From Phycisphaerales bacterium (GTDB lineage Bacteria; Planctomycetota; Phycisphaerae; Phycisphaerales; UBA1924), in the NCBI GenBank assembly GCA_019750095.1, contig JAIEOW010000026.1, forward strand, positions 47,817 to 111,816: a stretch of DNA of 64,000 nucleotides, read 5' to 3'. Made by a program: the position numbers and the translations under genes. Below, one piece after another: positions 9,094 to 17,564 of this stretch; within the stretch, counting starts at the first letter, position 1, and each line of letters opens with the position of its first letter. The notes beneath the pieces are model-generated. The model did not search any database. It saw nothing but the letters and a program-made list of their open reading frames with translations, and had not been told where the DNA came from.

Positions 9094-9381
9094 TTAGTCG
9101 AGAACGCCGAGCAGTTCGCTCTCACGCAGGATCAGGAACTTGTCGCCCTTGAGCTCAACCTCGGTCCCGGCATACTTGCCATAGACCACAGTGTCGCCCT
9201 TGCGGACCGACATCTGGGCGCGCCCGCCGTTGTCCAGGCGCTTGCCCGGGCCCGTCGCCAGGACTTCACCCTTGACGGGCTTTTCCTTGGCGGATTCGGG
9301 CAGGAAGATGCCGGAGGCGGTCTTGGACTCGGACTCGATGGGCTTGACGAGGACGCGGTCGTCCATGGGTTTGATGGCCAT
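9094..9381 (-). CDS. groES: Co-chaperonin GroES
   Basis: The 95-residue lid of the GroEL chamber. Hallmarks are the N-terminal IKPMDDRVLVKP, the mobile loop (SESKTASGIFLPESAKEKP) that contacts GroEL, EVLATGPG, KGDTVVYGKYAGTEV and the C-terminal ILRESELLGVL. AGGAGC lies about six bases before the ATG and serves as a strong ribosome-binding site. It is preceded by the hicA-like gene at 16 bases and followed by an intrinsic terminator, so groES probably ends the groEL1-hicB-hicA-groES transcript. Confidence 0.96.
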   Translation of the reverse strand: MAIKPMDDRVLVKPIESESKTASGIFLPESAKEKPVKGEVLATGPGKRLDNGGRAQMSVRKGDTVVYGKYAGTEVELKGDKFLILRESELLGVLD

Positions 9382-9397
9382 TGCAAAGCTCCTGGTG

Positions 9398-9628
9398 CTA
9401 GTCGAGAAGTGCGATGAACTGTTCTAAGGTGAGGCCGGCGTCTCGGATGAGCCCTCGAAGCAGGCCTCTAGCTAGCTCTTTGTGATTCGGGACGGACAAG
9501 TGTCGGTGCGGGGGTTCGCTTCTTCGAATGATCACGTGACTTCCCGTATGATGATGAACCGCGTAGCCGATCTTCCCAAACGCGCGAACCGCATCGGCGC
9601 CCGAGATGACCGGCAAGCGCGAGCCCAT
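9398..9628 (-). CDS. HicA-like toxin (YcfA family)
   Basis: A 76-residue small basic protein of the HicA/YcfA mRNA-interferase family. It shows the double-stranded-RNA-binding-like fold signature: LPVISGADAVRAFGKIGY, then HHHTGSHVIIRR with the catalytic-type His in GSH, HRHLSVPNHKELARGLLRGLIRDAGLT. In known HicAB pairs HicA cleaves mRNA and is neutralised by HicB. It overlaps the hicB-like gene by one base (TGATG). The pair sits between groEL1 and groES on the same strand, an uncommon place for a toxin-antitoxin pair. Confidence 0.85.
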   Translation of the reverse strand: MGSRLPVISGADAVRAFGKIGYAVHHHTGSHVIIRRSEPPHRHLSVPNHKELARGLLRGLIRDAGLTLEQFIALLD

Positions 9629-9852
9629 CAGATCGCCTTTCCAAACGGGATGTCAACAACTTCCTCGGTGATGGGCAGAGGGATCGGATCGCCGCTTTTG
9701 GCAAGACTCTCCAAGTAACCTCTCATCGCATCTTGAATGTTGGCGAGTGCCTCGTCGCGTGTACCACCCTGGCTCCAGCATCCCGGAAGCGTTGGGCAGT
9801 TTGCGACGAACACGCCGTCTTCGTCTTGCTCGATGAGAATTCGGAACTTCAT
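9628..9852 (-). CDS. HicB-like antitoxin
   Basis: A 74-residue protein with the HicB core: MKFRILIEQDEDGVFVANCPTLPGCWSQGGTRDEALANIQDAMRGYLES in order (strand-strand-helix partially degraded RNase-H-like fold; recognisable as DEDGVFVANCPTLPGC). It lacks an added C-terminal DNA-binding domain, so autoregulation by this protein is uncertain. The order antitoxin-first is as seen in many HicBA pairs. It starts 23 bases after the groEL1 stop and lacks an evident ribosome-binding site, which suggests translational dependence on groEL1. Confidence 0.85.
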   Translation of the reverse strand: MKFRILIEQDEDGVFVANCPTLPGCWSQGGTRDEALANIQDAMRGYLESLAKSGDPIPLPITEEVVDIPFGKAI

Positions 9853-9875
9853 GGAGAGCTCGCTTTCGCTCGGCC

Positions 9876-11645
9876 TTAGAACCCCATCCCGCCCATGCCA
9901 CCCATCCCACCCATGCCCGGCATGCCGCCCATGCCACCGCCGCCACCATGTCCGTGGCCGTGATCGTGGTCATGGTCGTCCTTGTCCTTGGGCTTCTCCG
10001 TGATGATGCAGTCTGCGGCGAGCAGGATCGTCGCGACCGAGCAGGCATTCTGCAGGGCGCAGAGCTCGACCTTGGCCGGGGTGAGCACACCCTGCTTCAC
10101 CATGTCGCCATACTCAAGGGTCAGGGCGTTGAAGCCAAAGCTCGGGGACTTCTCGCCGCCTTCGTCCACCTTGGCCACCACCACGGTGCCCTTCTCGCCC
10201 GCGTTGTCGGCGATGGTCTGCAGAGGCACGGTCAGCGCCCGGGCCACCACGTCGATGCCGGCGGCGAAGTCGTACTTGTAGTGCCCGACGTCGTCGGCGG
10301 TCTTGTCGTCGCCCTTGCCGGGCGCGCCATAGACGCTCTTGAACTCCTTGAGATTCAGCAGCGCGCGACGGGCGCGGATGAAGCTCACGCCGCCGCCGGG
10401 GACGATTCCGTCGCCCACCGCGGCGCGGACGGCATGCAGCGCGTCCTCGTAGCGGGCCTTCTTCTCCTTCAGTTCGGCCTCCGATGCCGCCCCGACGTTG
10501 ATCTGGGCCACGCCACCCGCGAGCTTCGCCAGACGCTCCTGGAGCTTCTCACGGTCATAGTCGCTGGTCGTCGTGTCGATCTCGGCGCGAATCTGAGCGA
10601 TGCGGGCCTGGATCGCCTTGGTTTCGCCAGCACCTTCGATGATCGTTGTGTTGTCCGCGTCGATCTCGATCTTCTTGGCGATGCCCAGATGCGCCAGCTC
10701 AACGGTGTCCAGTTCGGTGCCGGTGTCCTTCATGATCGGCGTCGCACCGGTCAGGATCGCGATGTCTTCCAGCATGGCCTTGCGACGATCCCCATAGCCC
10801 GGAGCCTTGACGGCGCAGACCTGCAGGGTCCCGCGGAGCTTGTTGATCACCAGCGTCGACAACGCCTCTCCCGACACATCCTCCGCGATGATGATCAGCG
10901 GCTTCTTGGCCTGCATCACCTTCTCGAGCAGCGGGACCAGCTTGCTGACGCTCTCGATCTTGTCTTCGTGAATGAGAATCAGGGCCTTGTCGAACGTGCA
11001 GTTCATGTCGTCGGGATTGGTCACGAAGTTCGGCGAGAGGAACCCGCGGTCAAACTGCATGCCTTCAACCACGTCGACCGTCGTCTCCTGAGTCTTGCCC
11101 TCTTCGATCGTGATCACGCCGTCGGCGCCGACCTTGGCAAACGCCTCGGCGAGGGTCTTGCCGATGATCGGATCGTTGTTAGCGCTGATGGTGGCGATGT
11201 TCTGAATGTCGCCGCTCTTGGGCGAGCGATCCACGGGCTTGGCGAGCTTGCGGATCTCATCCCCCGCGACATCGACGGCCTTCTTCATGCCGCGCACGAG
11301 CTGGTTGGCGTCAACGCCGGATGCGACGTACTTCAGACCCTCTCGGAACAGCGCCTCGGCGAGCACGGTTGCGGTGGTGGTGCCGTCGCCCGCGTCGTCG
11401 GAGGACTTGCTGGCGGCTTCCTTGACCAGACGCGCGCCCATGTTCTGGGCCTTGTCGCGGAGCTCGATCTCTTCCGCGACGCTCACGCCGTCCTTGGTGA
11501 CGGTCGGGCCGCCCCAGGACTTGTCCAAAATGGCGTTCCGGCCGCGGGGGCCGAGCGTGCTCTTGACGGCCCGAGAGAGCTTTTCAACGCCCGCAAGAAG
11601 GGCCTGACGTGCCTCGACATCGAACGTGAGTTCCTTGACGGCCAT
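9876..11645 (-). CDS. groEL: Chaperonin GroEL (paralogue 1, GGM and His/Asp-rich tail)
   Basis: 589-residue chaperonin subunit. GroEL landmarks: [65 protein letters not shown] in the apical domain, [19 protein letters not shown] and [12 protein letters not shown]. It is longer than the usual about 545 residues through an insertion near the C-terminus ([20 protein letters not shown]) and a tail that first runs Asp/His ([10 protein letters not shown]) and then Gly-Gly-Met repeats. The ATG at 11645 follows GGAGAT by eight bases; an upstream frame to 11726 is not GroEL-like. No CIRCE operator precedes it. hicB follows 23 bases downstream. Confidence 0.95.
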   Translation of the reverse strand: MAVKELTFDVEARQALLAGVEKLSRAVKSTLGPRGRNAILDKSWGGPTVTKDGVSVAEEIELRDKAQNMGARLVKEAASKSSDDAGDGTTTATVLAEALFREGLKYVASGVDANQLVRGMKKAVDVAGDEIRKLAKPVDRSPKSGDIQNIATISANNDPIIGKTLAEAFAKVGADGVITIEEGKTQETTVDVVEGMQFDRGFLSPNFVTNPDDMNCTFDKALILIHEDKIESVSKLVPLLEKVMQAKKPLIIIAEDVSGEALSTLVINKLRGTLQVCAVKAPGYGDRRKAMLEDIAILTGATPIMKDTGTELDTVELAHLGIAKKIEIDADNTTIIEGAGETKAIQARIAQIRAEIDTTTSDYDREKLQERLAKLAGGVAQINVGAASEAELKEKKARYEDALHAVRAAVGDGIVPGGGVSFIRARRALLNLKEFKSVYGAPGKGDDKTADDVGHYKYDFAAGIDVVARALTVPLQTIADNAGEKGTVVVAKVDEGGEKSPSFGFNALTLEYGDMVKQGVLTPAKVELCALQNACSVATILLAADCIITEKPKDKDDHDHDHGHGHGGGGGMGGMPGMGGMGGMGGMGF

Positions 11646-11872
11646 GTGGGACGATCTCCGAATGAATCGCGAAAAGAGGGAATCTCCCCAATTGGGGTGC
11701 TGGACACAGGGCAACCTCCGTGCCAACGACGATCGCCCGCAAACGTCCGCCGAACCCGCCCTGCTGCTGTCATTGGTCGTCCGAGAAGGCCATCACCTGC
11801 CAAGTTGGCAGAAACCCGAAATTCCTCTGCGGGCGGGACGTCGGGGGCAAAACCGGCTAACATCGCCCGCCC
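11646..11872. promoter_or_regulatory. Divergent control region groEL1/nuoA with two palindromes
   Basis: This 227-base gap separates the divergent groEL1 and nuoA genes and must hold both promoters. Two perfect inverted repeats stand out: CCCCAATTGGGG at 11686-11697, near groEL1, and CTGCCAA-G-TTGGCAG at 11797-11811. Either could be an operator. They do not match CIRCE (TTAGCACTC-N9-GAGTGCTAA), and I could not assign convincing -35/-10 boxes. Confidence 0.35.
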
Positions 11873-12307
11873 ATGGCCATGCCCCTTGCGATCCACTCTG
11901 AGCCCGCCTTCGTCGCCAGTCTGGCGGCGTCGGACCTGTCGTCGTATGTCCCGGTGATGATCCTGATCACCATGGCGATCACGTTCGGGATCATCAATGT
12001 CTTTGGCTCGCTGGTGATCGGGCCTCGACGCGACGGTCCAACCAAGAGTGCGGCGTACGAGAGCGGCATGAACGCCGTGGGCACGGCCCGCAAGCGGTTC
12101 AACGTGCGGTTCTATCTGATCGCGATGGTCTTTCTGGTGTTCGACATCGAGATCATCTTTCTGTACCCCTGGGCGGTGACGTTTCCGAATCTGGCCCAAG
12201 GGACCAACGAGTCGCTGATCTGGCTGGCACGCATCCTCTTCTTCGTGTTCACGACGGTGATCGCGTACGTCTATGGCGTCCGCAAGGGTGTGTTCAAGTT
12301 CGACTGA
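11873..12307 (+). CDS. nuoA: NADH-quinone oxidoreductase subunit A
   Basis: Membrane-arm subunit of respiratory complex I. In 144 residues it shows three transmembrane helices (about 27-49, 81-103, 114-134) and the family signature: a KSAAYESGMNAVGTARKRFNVRFYLIAMVFLVFDIEIIFLYPWA run, in which YESG, RFNVRFY and FDIEIIFLYPWA are diagnostic. Starts at 11873 and 11879 (M3) are both possible. It stands alone: no nuoB or other nuo gene follows; the next gene is a c-di-GMP protein 215 bases away, and nuoC is 31 kb away in this window. Confidence 0.93.
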   Translation: MAMPLAIHSEPAFVASLAASDLSSYVPVMILITMAITFGIINVFGSLVIGPRRDGPTKSAAYESGMNAVGTARKRFNVRFYLIAMVFLVFDIEIIFLYPWAVTFPNLAQGTNESLIWLARILFFVFTTVIAYVYGVRKGVFKFD

Positions 12308-12522
12308 TCGCACGTCCCGATTGGTTATCGCCGAATCGGTGTGACTGAACGAAGCTCGGCGCGCGAATGGCTCGAGAACCCGGGTGCGGCGTCAGGGTGA
12401 ACAGCGAATCTGCACGTCCTCACGGGTTATTCGTGGCGCGGTCATCCGACTTCTTAGGAAGTTGGTTCCCAGTGGGGTCGATAGTCAGGATTGCCTGTGC
12501 AATACCTGTCGACCGTCCACGA

Positions 12523-14343
12523 ATGATCGAGTCGCCGAACAAGTCCGTGCTGCTGAAGGCGTTGATCGACGCCCGGGCAGTGCACGCCTTTTTTCAGCCG
12601 ATCGTGGACCTCAATGACGGACTGGTGATCGCGTATGAGGCCTTGTGCCGCCCGGCGCCGGAGATGGGTTTCAAGGGTGCTGAGGAGTTGTTCGAGACCG
12701 CAGGCCAGTGTGGCCAACTGTGGGAACTCGAGCAGTTGGCCCGCGAGTGCGCGATGGAAGCGGCGAGCAACTGGCCCCGCGACGTGCGGCTGTTCCTGAA
12801 CACTTCACCCGAGGTCTTCGGTGATGAGCGATTCGCCGGCGTCATTGAGACGCTGGCTGCGAAGGCTGGCCTTTCCACCGAACGCATCGTTCTGGAGATC
12901 ACCGAGCGGGCCGAGACGCAGTTCGGCGACCGCCTGCTGAAGCACGCGAATCTTGCGAAGGAACTCGGCTACAGCATCGCGGTCGACGACGCTGGTGCGG
13001 GCACGAGCGGGCTGAACCGCATGATGCAGCTTCGCCCGCAGTGGGTGAAGCTTGATCGCGGACTGGTCTCCGGAATCGACAAGGACCCTTTTAAGCAGAA
13101 TCTGGTGCGGTTCTTCATCCACTTCGCTCGGATGAGCGGGGTGAGCGTGGTCGCGGAGGGGATCGAGCACGGGGAAGAACTGGCAACGCTGATCGGTCTG
13201 GGCGTTCGATTCGGGCAGGGCTTCTACCTCGCCAAGCCGGGAGACCGGGCAACGACGCTGGACCCGATGAACTCTTCGGATATTCGCGAGCGATGGGCGT
13301 GCGTCGAGGCGGCCGTGCCGCCCGAACCGCGTGAGATGCCGATGATCCGCCTGACGCGCACGGTGATGAGCGTCGACGGGACGCGGCACCAGGTCGCGGA
13401 GCTCGCCGCGATGCTTGCGAACCACCCCGAGCACGCCGGAATTGTCGTGACCGAAGGACGCCGACTAATCGGATGGGCGGATCGGGAGTCGGTGATCAAC
13501 GCGAGCTTTGGGCCAAACGCGATGTCCTCGATCATGGCGGTGACGCGGCCGGCGGTCTGTGCCCTCACGCCCGATTCGACGGTGCAGGATGCGTTGCAGC
13601 TCGTGTGCACCCGCGAGGATCATGACCTCAGCCAGCCGCTGATCATCGCCAACGGATCGGAGATCGTGGGCGTGGTGCCGATGCGTGATCTGCTTCGGGC
13701 CGCGGCGGCCGAGACGCGCCCGAGCAACGGTGCGCGTGCGGCGATCACCGGGCTGCCGGCGAGGGTCGGTGCGGATCGGCATCTGGATGAGATGATCGCT
13801 CGCGGCAAGGATGCCGCATTGCGTCTCAGTTCGAAGTATCACTCCGACTGCGCCTTCATCGATATCCGGCGCTTTGCGGACTACAACGGTGTGTTCGGCT
13901 ATGAGATGGGCGATCGGCTGATCCGGTCGCTTTCGGACGAACTGAACTCCCACGTCGTGCGCGGGCATTCCGACGTCTTCATCGCCCATCTTGGCGACGA
14001 TCGCTTCCTCGTGACCGCGCGGGGTGGGCTGCTGGAGCCCCGGCTGAACGCCCTGATCCAGTCCTTTGATCGACTTGCTCCGACGCTGACCGATGCCGAG
14101 GTGATCGATCACATCTCGCCCTCCACGCCGAAGGCGATGAGCAGCGGGCTGAAGATGGGGCTTCGGGTGCTGCTCATGCCGAATGTCTTTGACAGCGTCG
14201 AGCATGCAAGAGACATCTACCGCACCGAGCAGCAGCTCCGCCAGAAGTCGCGCAATCAGGAAAAGCTCATGGCTGCGGGCCAGAGCGTGTTCATCACCGA
14301 CCGTCGTCACATCGGCGCCTGGGCCGACAGGCTCTCGGCGTAG
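12523..14343 (+). CDS. EAL-CBS-degenerate GGDEF c-di-GMP signalling protein
   Basis: Cytoplasmic 606-residue protein. Residues about 15-255 form an EAL phosphodiesterase domain: AYEALCRP (EAL), FLNTSPEVF, LEITERAE, AVDDAGAGTSG, VKLDRGLVSGID and VVAEGIEHGEE, so metal- and substrate-binding positions look intact. Residues about 275-400 look like a CBS-domain pair. The C-terminus resembles a GGDEF domain but the signature reads LGDDR, so cyclase activity is unlikely. No membrane segment is seen. The likely role is cyclic-di-GMP hydrolysis controlled by a ligand at the CBS and GGDEF-like modules. The ATG at 12523 was chosen because the 52 residues encoded upstream (from 12367) have no domain-like character. 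Confidence 0.82.
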   Translation: MIESPNKSVLLKALIDARAVHAFFQPIVDLNDGLVIAYEALCRPAPEMGFKGAEELFETAGQCGQLWELEQLARECAMEAASNWPRDVRLFLNTSPEVFGDERFAGVIETLAAKAGLSTERIVLEITERAETQFGDRLLKHANLAKELGYSIAVDDAGAGTSGLNRMMQLRPQWVKLDRGLVSGIDKDPFKQNLVRFFIHFARMSGVSVVAEGIEHGEELATLIGLGVRFGQGFYLAKPGDRATTLDPMNSSDIRERWACVEAAVPPEPREMPMIRLTRTVMSVDGTRHQVAELAAMLANHPEHAGIVVTEGRRLIGWADRESVINASFGPNAMSSIMAVTRPAVCALTPDSTVQDALQLVCTREDHDLSQPLIIANGSEIVGVVPMRDLLRAAAAETRPSNGARAAITGLPARVGADRHLDEMIARGKDAALRLSSKYHSDCAFIDIRRFADYNGVFGYEMGDRLIRSLSDELNSHVVRGHSDVFIAHLGDDRFLVTARGGLLEPRLNALIQSFDRLAPTLTDAEVIDHISPSTPKAMSSGLKMGLRVLLMPNVFDSVEHARDIYRTEQQLRQKSRNQEKLMAAGQSVFITDRRHIGAWADRLSA

Positions 14344-14388
14344 CAACCGCGTGACGAGCATCGTTCCGGCCCCGGATATCCTCCAGCC

Positions 14389-14892
14389 GTGAACCCGTCT
14401 GCGAATCCTCAACACGCGCCAATCACGGCCTCACGTTTCGAAACGGGTGGGAACCCGCTTCGCCTGCGCGCCGGCGTTGGAGAGCGCATTTCCGCTGGAA
14501 TCCTGGCTGCGGTCGCGCTTGCCGTGCTGATCACCGCGAGCCTGCTCAGACCCGCCGAGGCGGGCGTGGGGACGCACACGCAACTGGGCCTGCCTGCATG
14601 CGGATGGATGCAGGCGGCGGGGTATCCCTGTCCGACGTGCGGCATGACCACTTCCTTTGCTGCCGCCGCGAACGCACAGCCGGTCCGTGCCCTGCTCGCG
14701 CAGCCGTTTGGCGCGGGTCTGGCGCTGTTGACCAGCGCGTTCTTCTGGGGCGCGTTGCACGTGGCGGTTTTCGGCTCAAAGCTGGGTCGCATCGTCGAGT
14801 CCTGGCTGCGCCCCCGGGTGCTCTGGGTCGCTCTGGCGCTGTTTCTGATGGCCTGGGCGTACAAGGTTCTGGTGGTCCGCGGGGCACTTTGA
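14389..14892 (+). CDS. DUF2752 membrane protein
   Basis: 167-residue integral membrane protein with a GTG start. Helices lie at about 33-52, 100-122 and 143-161. Between the first two is the DUF2752 signature: LGLPACGWMQAAGYPCPTCGMTTSFA, in which CPTCGMTT is diagnostic. The function of the family is unknown; the paired cysteines face the membrane boundary. It lies 45 bases after the EAL gene and 61 before the first lipoprotein gene, so it may head the following run. Confidence 0.8.
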   Translation: MNPSANPQHAPITASRFETGGNPLRLRAGVGERISAGILAAVALAVLITASLLRPAEAGVGTHTQLGLPACGWMQAAGYPCPTCGMTTSFAAAANAQPVRALLAQPFGAGLALLTSAFFWGALHVAVFGSKLGRIVESWLRPRVLWVALALFLMAWAYKVLVVRGAL

Positions 14893-14953
14893 AGGGCGTT
14901 GGGAGCGGGTTCAGGCAACCCGGTGCCGGGGCGGGCCGTACTGTTTGTTCACC

Positions 14954-15652
14954 ATGCATCGTCCAATCAGACATCGCGCGGCCTTCGCAGACCAACCGTG
15001 GGGACGGCGTGCGATCATGGTCGCGCTCTTGGGCACGACGCTGACCCTTGGGGGATGCGCCTTTGGCCAGCTCATCGGCGGCATGGCGGCCAGTGCCGAA
15101 CGCGCTGGCAGCAAGGTCGTGAAGCCCAAGTACACCGGGCTTGTCGGCAAGAGCTTCGGCGTGATCGTGTCGGCCGACCGTGCGGTGCAGGCCGACTTTC
15201 CCGCGCTCGTGACACTGGTGACCACGGAGATGACGCGTCGCATCGCCGAGAACGCCGACGCCGCGGGCATGCTCCCCGCGGGCGAGGTGCTGCGGTTTCA
15301 GTCTGTGAAGCCCGGATGGGTCGCTCGGCCGCTGGATCAGCTTGCCAAAGACCTGGATGTTGAGCGGCTGGTGTATGTTGACATTCAGAACTTCGCGTTG
15401 ACCGAGCCGGGCAACCCCTACTTGTACGCGGGCGTCGCATCGGGCACGGTCAACGTGATCGAGGGCGACAGCGCGACACCGAGCGTGTTCGCATTCACCG
15501 AGCCGGTGCGGGTCGCATTTCCGGATCAGTCGGGCATGAGCGAGCAGCAGGTGCCGCGCGACGCGGTCTTCCGCGAGTTGGCTCGGCGTTTCATCGAGCG
15601 CTCTGCGTGGATGTTCTACGAGCACGAAGAGCCGAACATCATCAAGTACTGA
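14954..15652 (+). CDS. Predicted lipoprotein of unknown function
   Basis: 232-residue protein with a basic N-terminus, hydrophobic segment and lipobox LTLGGC (Cys about residue 35), so it is probably lipidated and exported. The mature part has an alpha/beta pattern (FGVIVSADRAVQADFP, LVTLVTTEMTRRIAE, LDVERLVYVDIQNFAL, PVRVAFPDQ) ending in FYEHEEPNIIKY. It resembles the N-terminal domains of TolB/CsgG-like periplasmic proteins in layout only. ATG at 14954 is preferred over a TTG at 14945. The next lipoprotein follows after 44 bases. Confidence 0.6.
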   Translation: MHRPIRHRAAFADQPWGRRAIMVALLGTTLTLGGCAFGQLIGGMAASAERAGSKVVKPKYTGLVGKSFGVIVSADRAVQADFPALVTLVTTEMTRRIAENADAAGMLPAGEVLRFQSVKPGWVARPLDQLAKDLDVERLVYVDIQNFALTEPGNPYLYAGVASGTVNVIEGDSATPSVFAFTEPVRVAFPDQSGMSEQQVPRDAVFRELARRFIERSAWMFYEHEEPNIIKY

Positions 15653-15696
15653 CGGTTGATCCAGCGTCGCCGCCGAGCTTCCTACGGGAGTTGAAC

Positions 15697-16377
15697 GTGT
15701 TCCAAACGGCTCGAACCAAATTCGCAACGCGAGCGATCGCGACCGCCAGCCTGCTCGCGGGATGCCTTGCGCTCGGATCCTGCAACATCGTCGGACCCGT
15801 GCTGGTGTTCACAAGCGATGATCGCCAGCCGGCGGTGTATGAGCTGCCGCCAAAGAAGGCCACGGTGGTGATTGTTGATGATCGCAACAGCCGCCTGCCC
15901 AGCCGCACGGCTCGGATGAAGCTCTCGGAGACCGCGGAGAAGAACCTGCTGGCCAACAAGGCGGTCGATGGCGAGGTGATTGCGTCCGAATCGGTGCAGG
16001 GCATCCTGTCGGCCGATCGGTTCACGCGCCCGCGCAGCGTAACGGCGCTCGGTCGGGCCGTGGGCGCGCAACAGGTCATCTGGGTCACCGTGGATTCGTT
16101 CATGCTTCTGGAAAACCAGGTGCGATTCGCCCCGACGGCGACCGTGCGGGTGAAAGTGATCGATGTCGAGAACGACCAGCGGATCTTCCCGGGTGCGGAC
16201 AAGGACGAGGGCCACACCATCACGGTTGAGATGAAGCCGCGTTCCAGCGAACCGCCCAAGAGCGAGGCCGACCGCATTCGCGCCCAGAACGAACTGGCCG
16301 AGCGCATCGGGCTTCGCGTGGCGGAGATGTTCTACAAGAGCCGTCCTCGCGAGGCGGATCGGAAGATCGGCACGTGA
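15697..16377 (+). CDS. Predicted lipoprotein of unknown function (paired with the previous one)
   Basis: 226 residues from a GTG at 15697, chosen because GGGAG precedes it by seven bases; the frame is open upstream to 15607 but that part overlaps the previous gene. Signal peptide with lipobox LALGSC (ATASLLAGCLALGSCN). The mature part alternates strands and helices (ATVVIVDDRNSRLP, LSETAEKNLLANKAV, VTALGRAVGAQQVIWVTVDSF, VRVKVIDVENDQRIFPG) in the same style as its neighbour. It overlaps the following gene by GTGA, so the two are translationally coupled. Function unknown. Confidence 0.6.
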   Translation: MFQTARTKFATRAIATASLLAGCLALGSCNIVGPVLVFTSDDRQPAVYELPPKKATVVIVDDRNSRLPSRTARMKLSETAEKNLLANKAVDGEVIASESVQGILSADRFTRPRSVTALGRAVGAQQVIWVTVDSFMLLENQVRFAPTATVRVKVIDVENDQRIFPGADKDEGHTITVEMKPRSSEPPKSEADRIRAQNELAERIGLRVAEMFYKSRPREADRKIGT

Positions 16378-17552
16378 CCGCTCCGGGCGTTTCTGACCGA
16401 TCGCCTTCGATCTTGCATCTCGTCGATCCGGCAGACTCCGGCGACGAGGGGCTGATCTGCTGCGCCGCGGCCATCGACGGGGTTTCCGGGTGCACACAGC
16501 GCGTGCTGATCATCGGCAACGCCGAGGACGAGCGCCGGGCCCGCGCGCTCGGCATCGATACTCGGGATCGCGTGCCGAAGTGTTCCTCGGTGTGGCTGAC
16601 GTCGGCACGCGTGCGATCGGTCATTTCGGCGCACTCCGGCCCGCGGCGTCGCAAGATCGACGTGCTGCAGTGCTGGTCGCTCAGCGCACTCTCGCTCGCG
16701 GCCCGTGCTGCACCGCATCGGTCACGCATCGGTATCTTTACAGGAGTTCCGGGCGATGATCTTGGAGACGCTGCCGCCGCGCTCTCCGGCGCGACACTGT
16801 GCACCATGGACATCCGCGGCCGCGCCACCCTGGCGCGGGCGTGTTCCGAAGATCGCGATGCGTCCGCCGCACTCGCTCGTGTTCGCATGATCCCGCCGCC
16901 AGTTGCTTTGCCCTCTGCGCCATTGGCATCGCGTGAGAGCGTTCGTCGGGCCTTGGGCATCGAACCCGGTCAGACCGTGGTCAGTTTGCTCGCCGATCCA
17001 CCGGGCTCGGGCGACGCGCGGCGGGTCTGCTTCGCCCTGGGTTTGAATCATGTGCTCGGAACGAACACGGTGGCGCTGGTCCGTCGCGGAGCACGACAAG
17101 CACGCCGGGCAACGCGCTTCAACCGCCTGAACGCGCGCCGATGGGACATGATCTCAGCAACCATCTCGATTGCGGAGCTCATCGCCGCGAGCGACGTGTG
17201 CGTGGTTGACACCGACGATGAGCACAGCGGCCTGCCATCGTGCGGGCCGACGAGCGTGGCGCTTGCGCTCGCCCACGGTGTGCTCGTCGCAGGGTCCGCC
17301 GGCGGAGTTCCCCAACTCCATGGAATCCAGCCGATGCCCGTGCTCATGCCCAGCGGCCTGCGCACGGGTTCCGGTGGGCTGGCCATGCCCATCGAGCAAC
17401 TGCTCCGTGATGAGTCCACACGCGTTGCCCAGGCCCACGCGGCGCGGAGCTGGATCGAGGCAGAGCGCGCGCGAGGCGGCTTTGCCATGGTGCTCTCGGG
17501 GCTGTGGTCCGAAGTGACCCGCGTGCCGCTCTCGGCCGCCTCGGTTGCATGA
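16374..17552 (+). CDS. Glycosyltransferase-like protein (GT4-type fold, weak)
   Basis: 392 residues, GTG start overlapping the upstream stop. The layout suggests a two-domain GT-B protein: an N-terminal half opening with ILHLVDPADSGDEGL and a C-terminal half with ASDVCVVDTDDEHSGLPSCGPTSVALALAHGVLVAGSAGGVPQLHG, similar to the donor-binding region of family 4 enzymes (E/D..GLP....EA.A.G.PVV....GG..E). The usual E-x7-E motif is not intact, so activity is doubtful. No membrane segment. It sits between a lipoprotein and a phosphatase in a tightly packed operon, which hints at an envelope or polysaccharide role. Confidence 0.5.
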   Translation: MTAPGVSDRSPSILHLVDPADSGDEGLICCAAAIDGVSGCTQRVLIIGNAEDERRARALGIDTRDRVPKCSSVWLTSARVRSVISAHSGPRRRKIDVLQCWSLSALSLAARAAPHRSRIGIFTGVPGDDLGDAAAALSGATLCTMDIRGRATLARACSEDRDASAALARVRMIPPPVALPSAPLASRESVRRALGIEPGQTVVSLLADPPGSGDARRVCFALGLNHVLGTNTVALVRRGARQARRATRFNRLNARRWDMISATISIAELIAASDVCVVDTDDEHSGLPSCGPTSVALALAHGVLVAGSAGGVPQLHGIQPMPVLMPSGLRTGSGGLAMPIEQLLRDESTRVAQAHAARSWIEAERARGGFAMVLSGLWSEVTRVPLSAASVA

Positions 17553-17564
17553 GTATCCTCGATC

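Noticed and set aside
11646..11872. CIRCE heat-shock operator before groEL1
   Set aside because: No TTAGCACTC-N9-GAGTGCTAA or near match is present here or before groEL2 or groES.
9948..11957. 669-residue open frame antisense to groEL1
   Set aside because: Same reason: a shadow of GroEL codons with no ribosome-binding site or domain.
14546..15727. 393-residue open frame on the minus strand
   Set aside because: Antisense to DUF2752 and lipoprotein genes; Arg/Pro/Ala filler.
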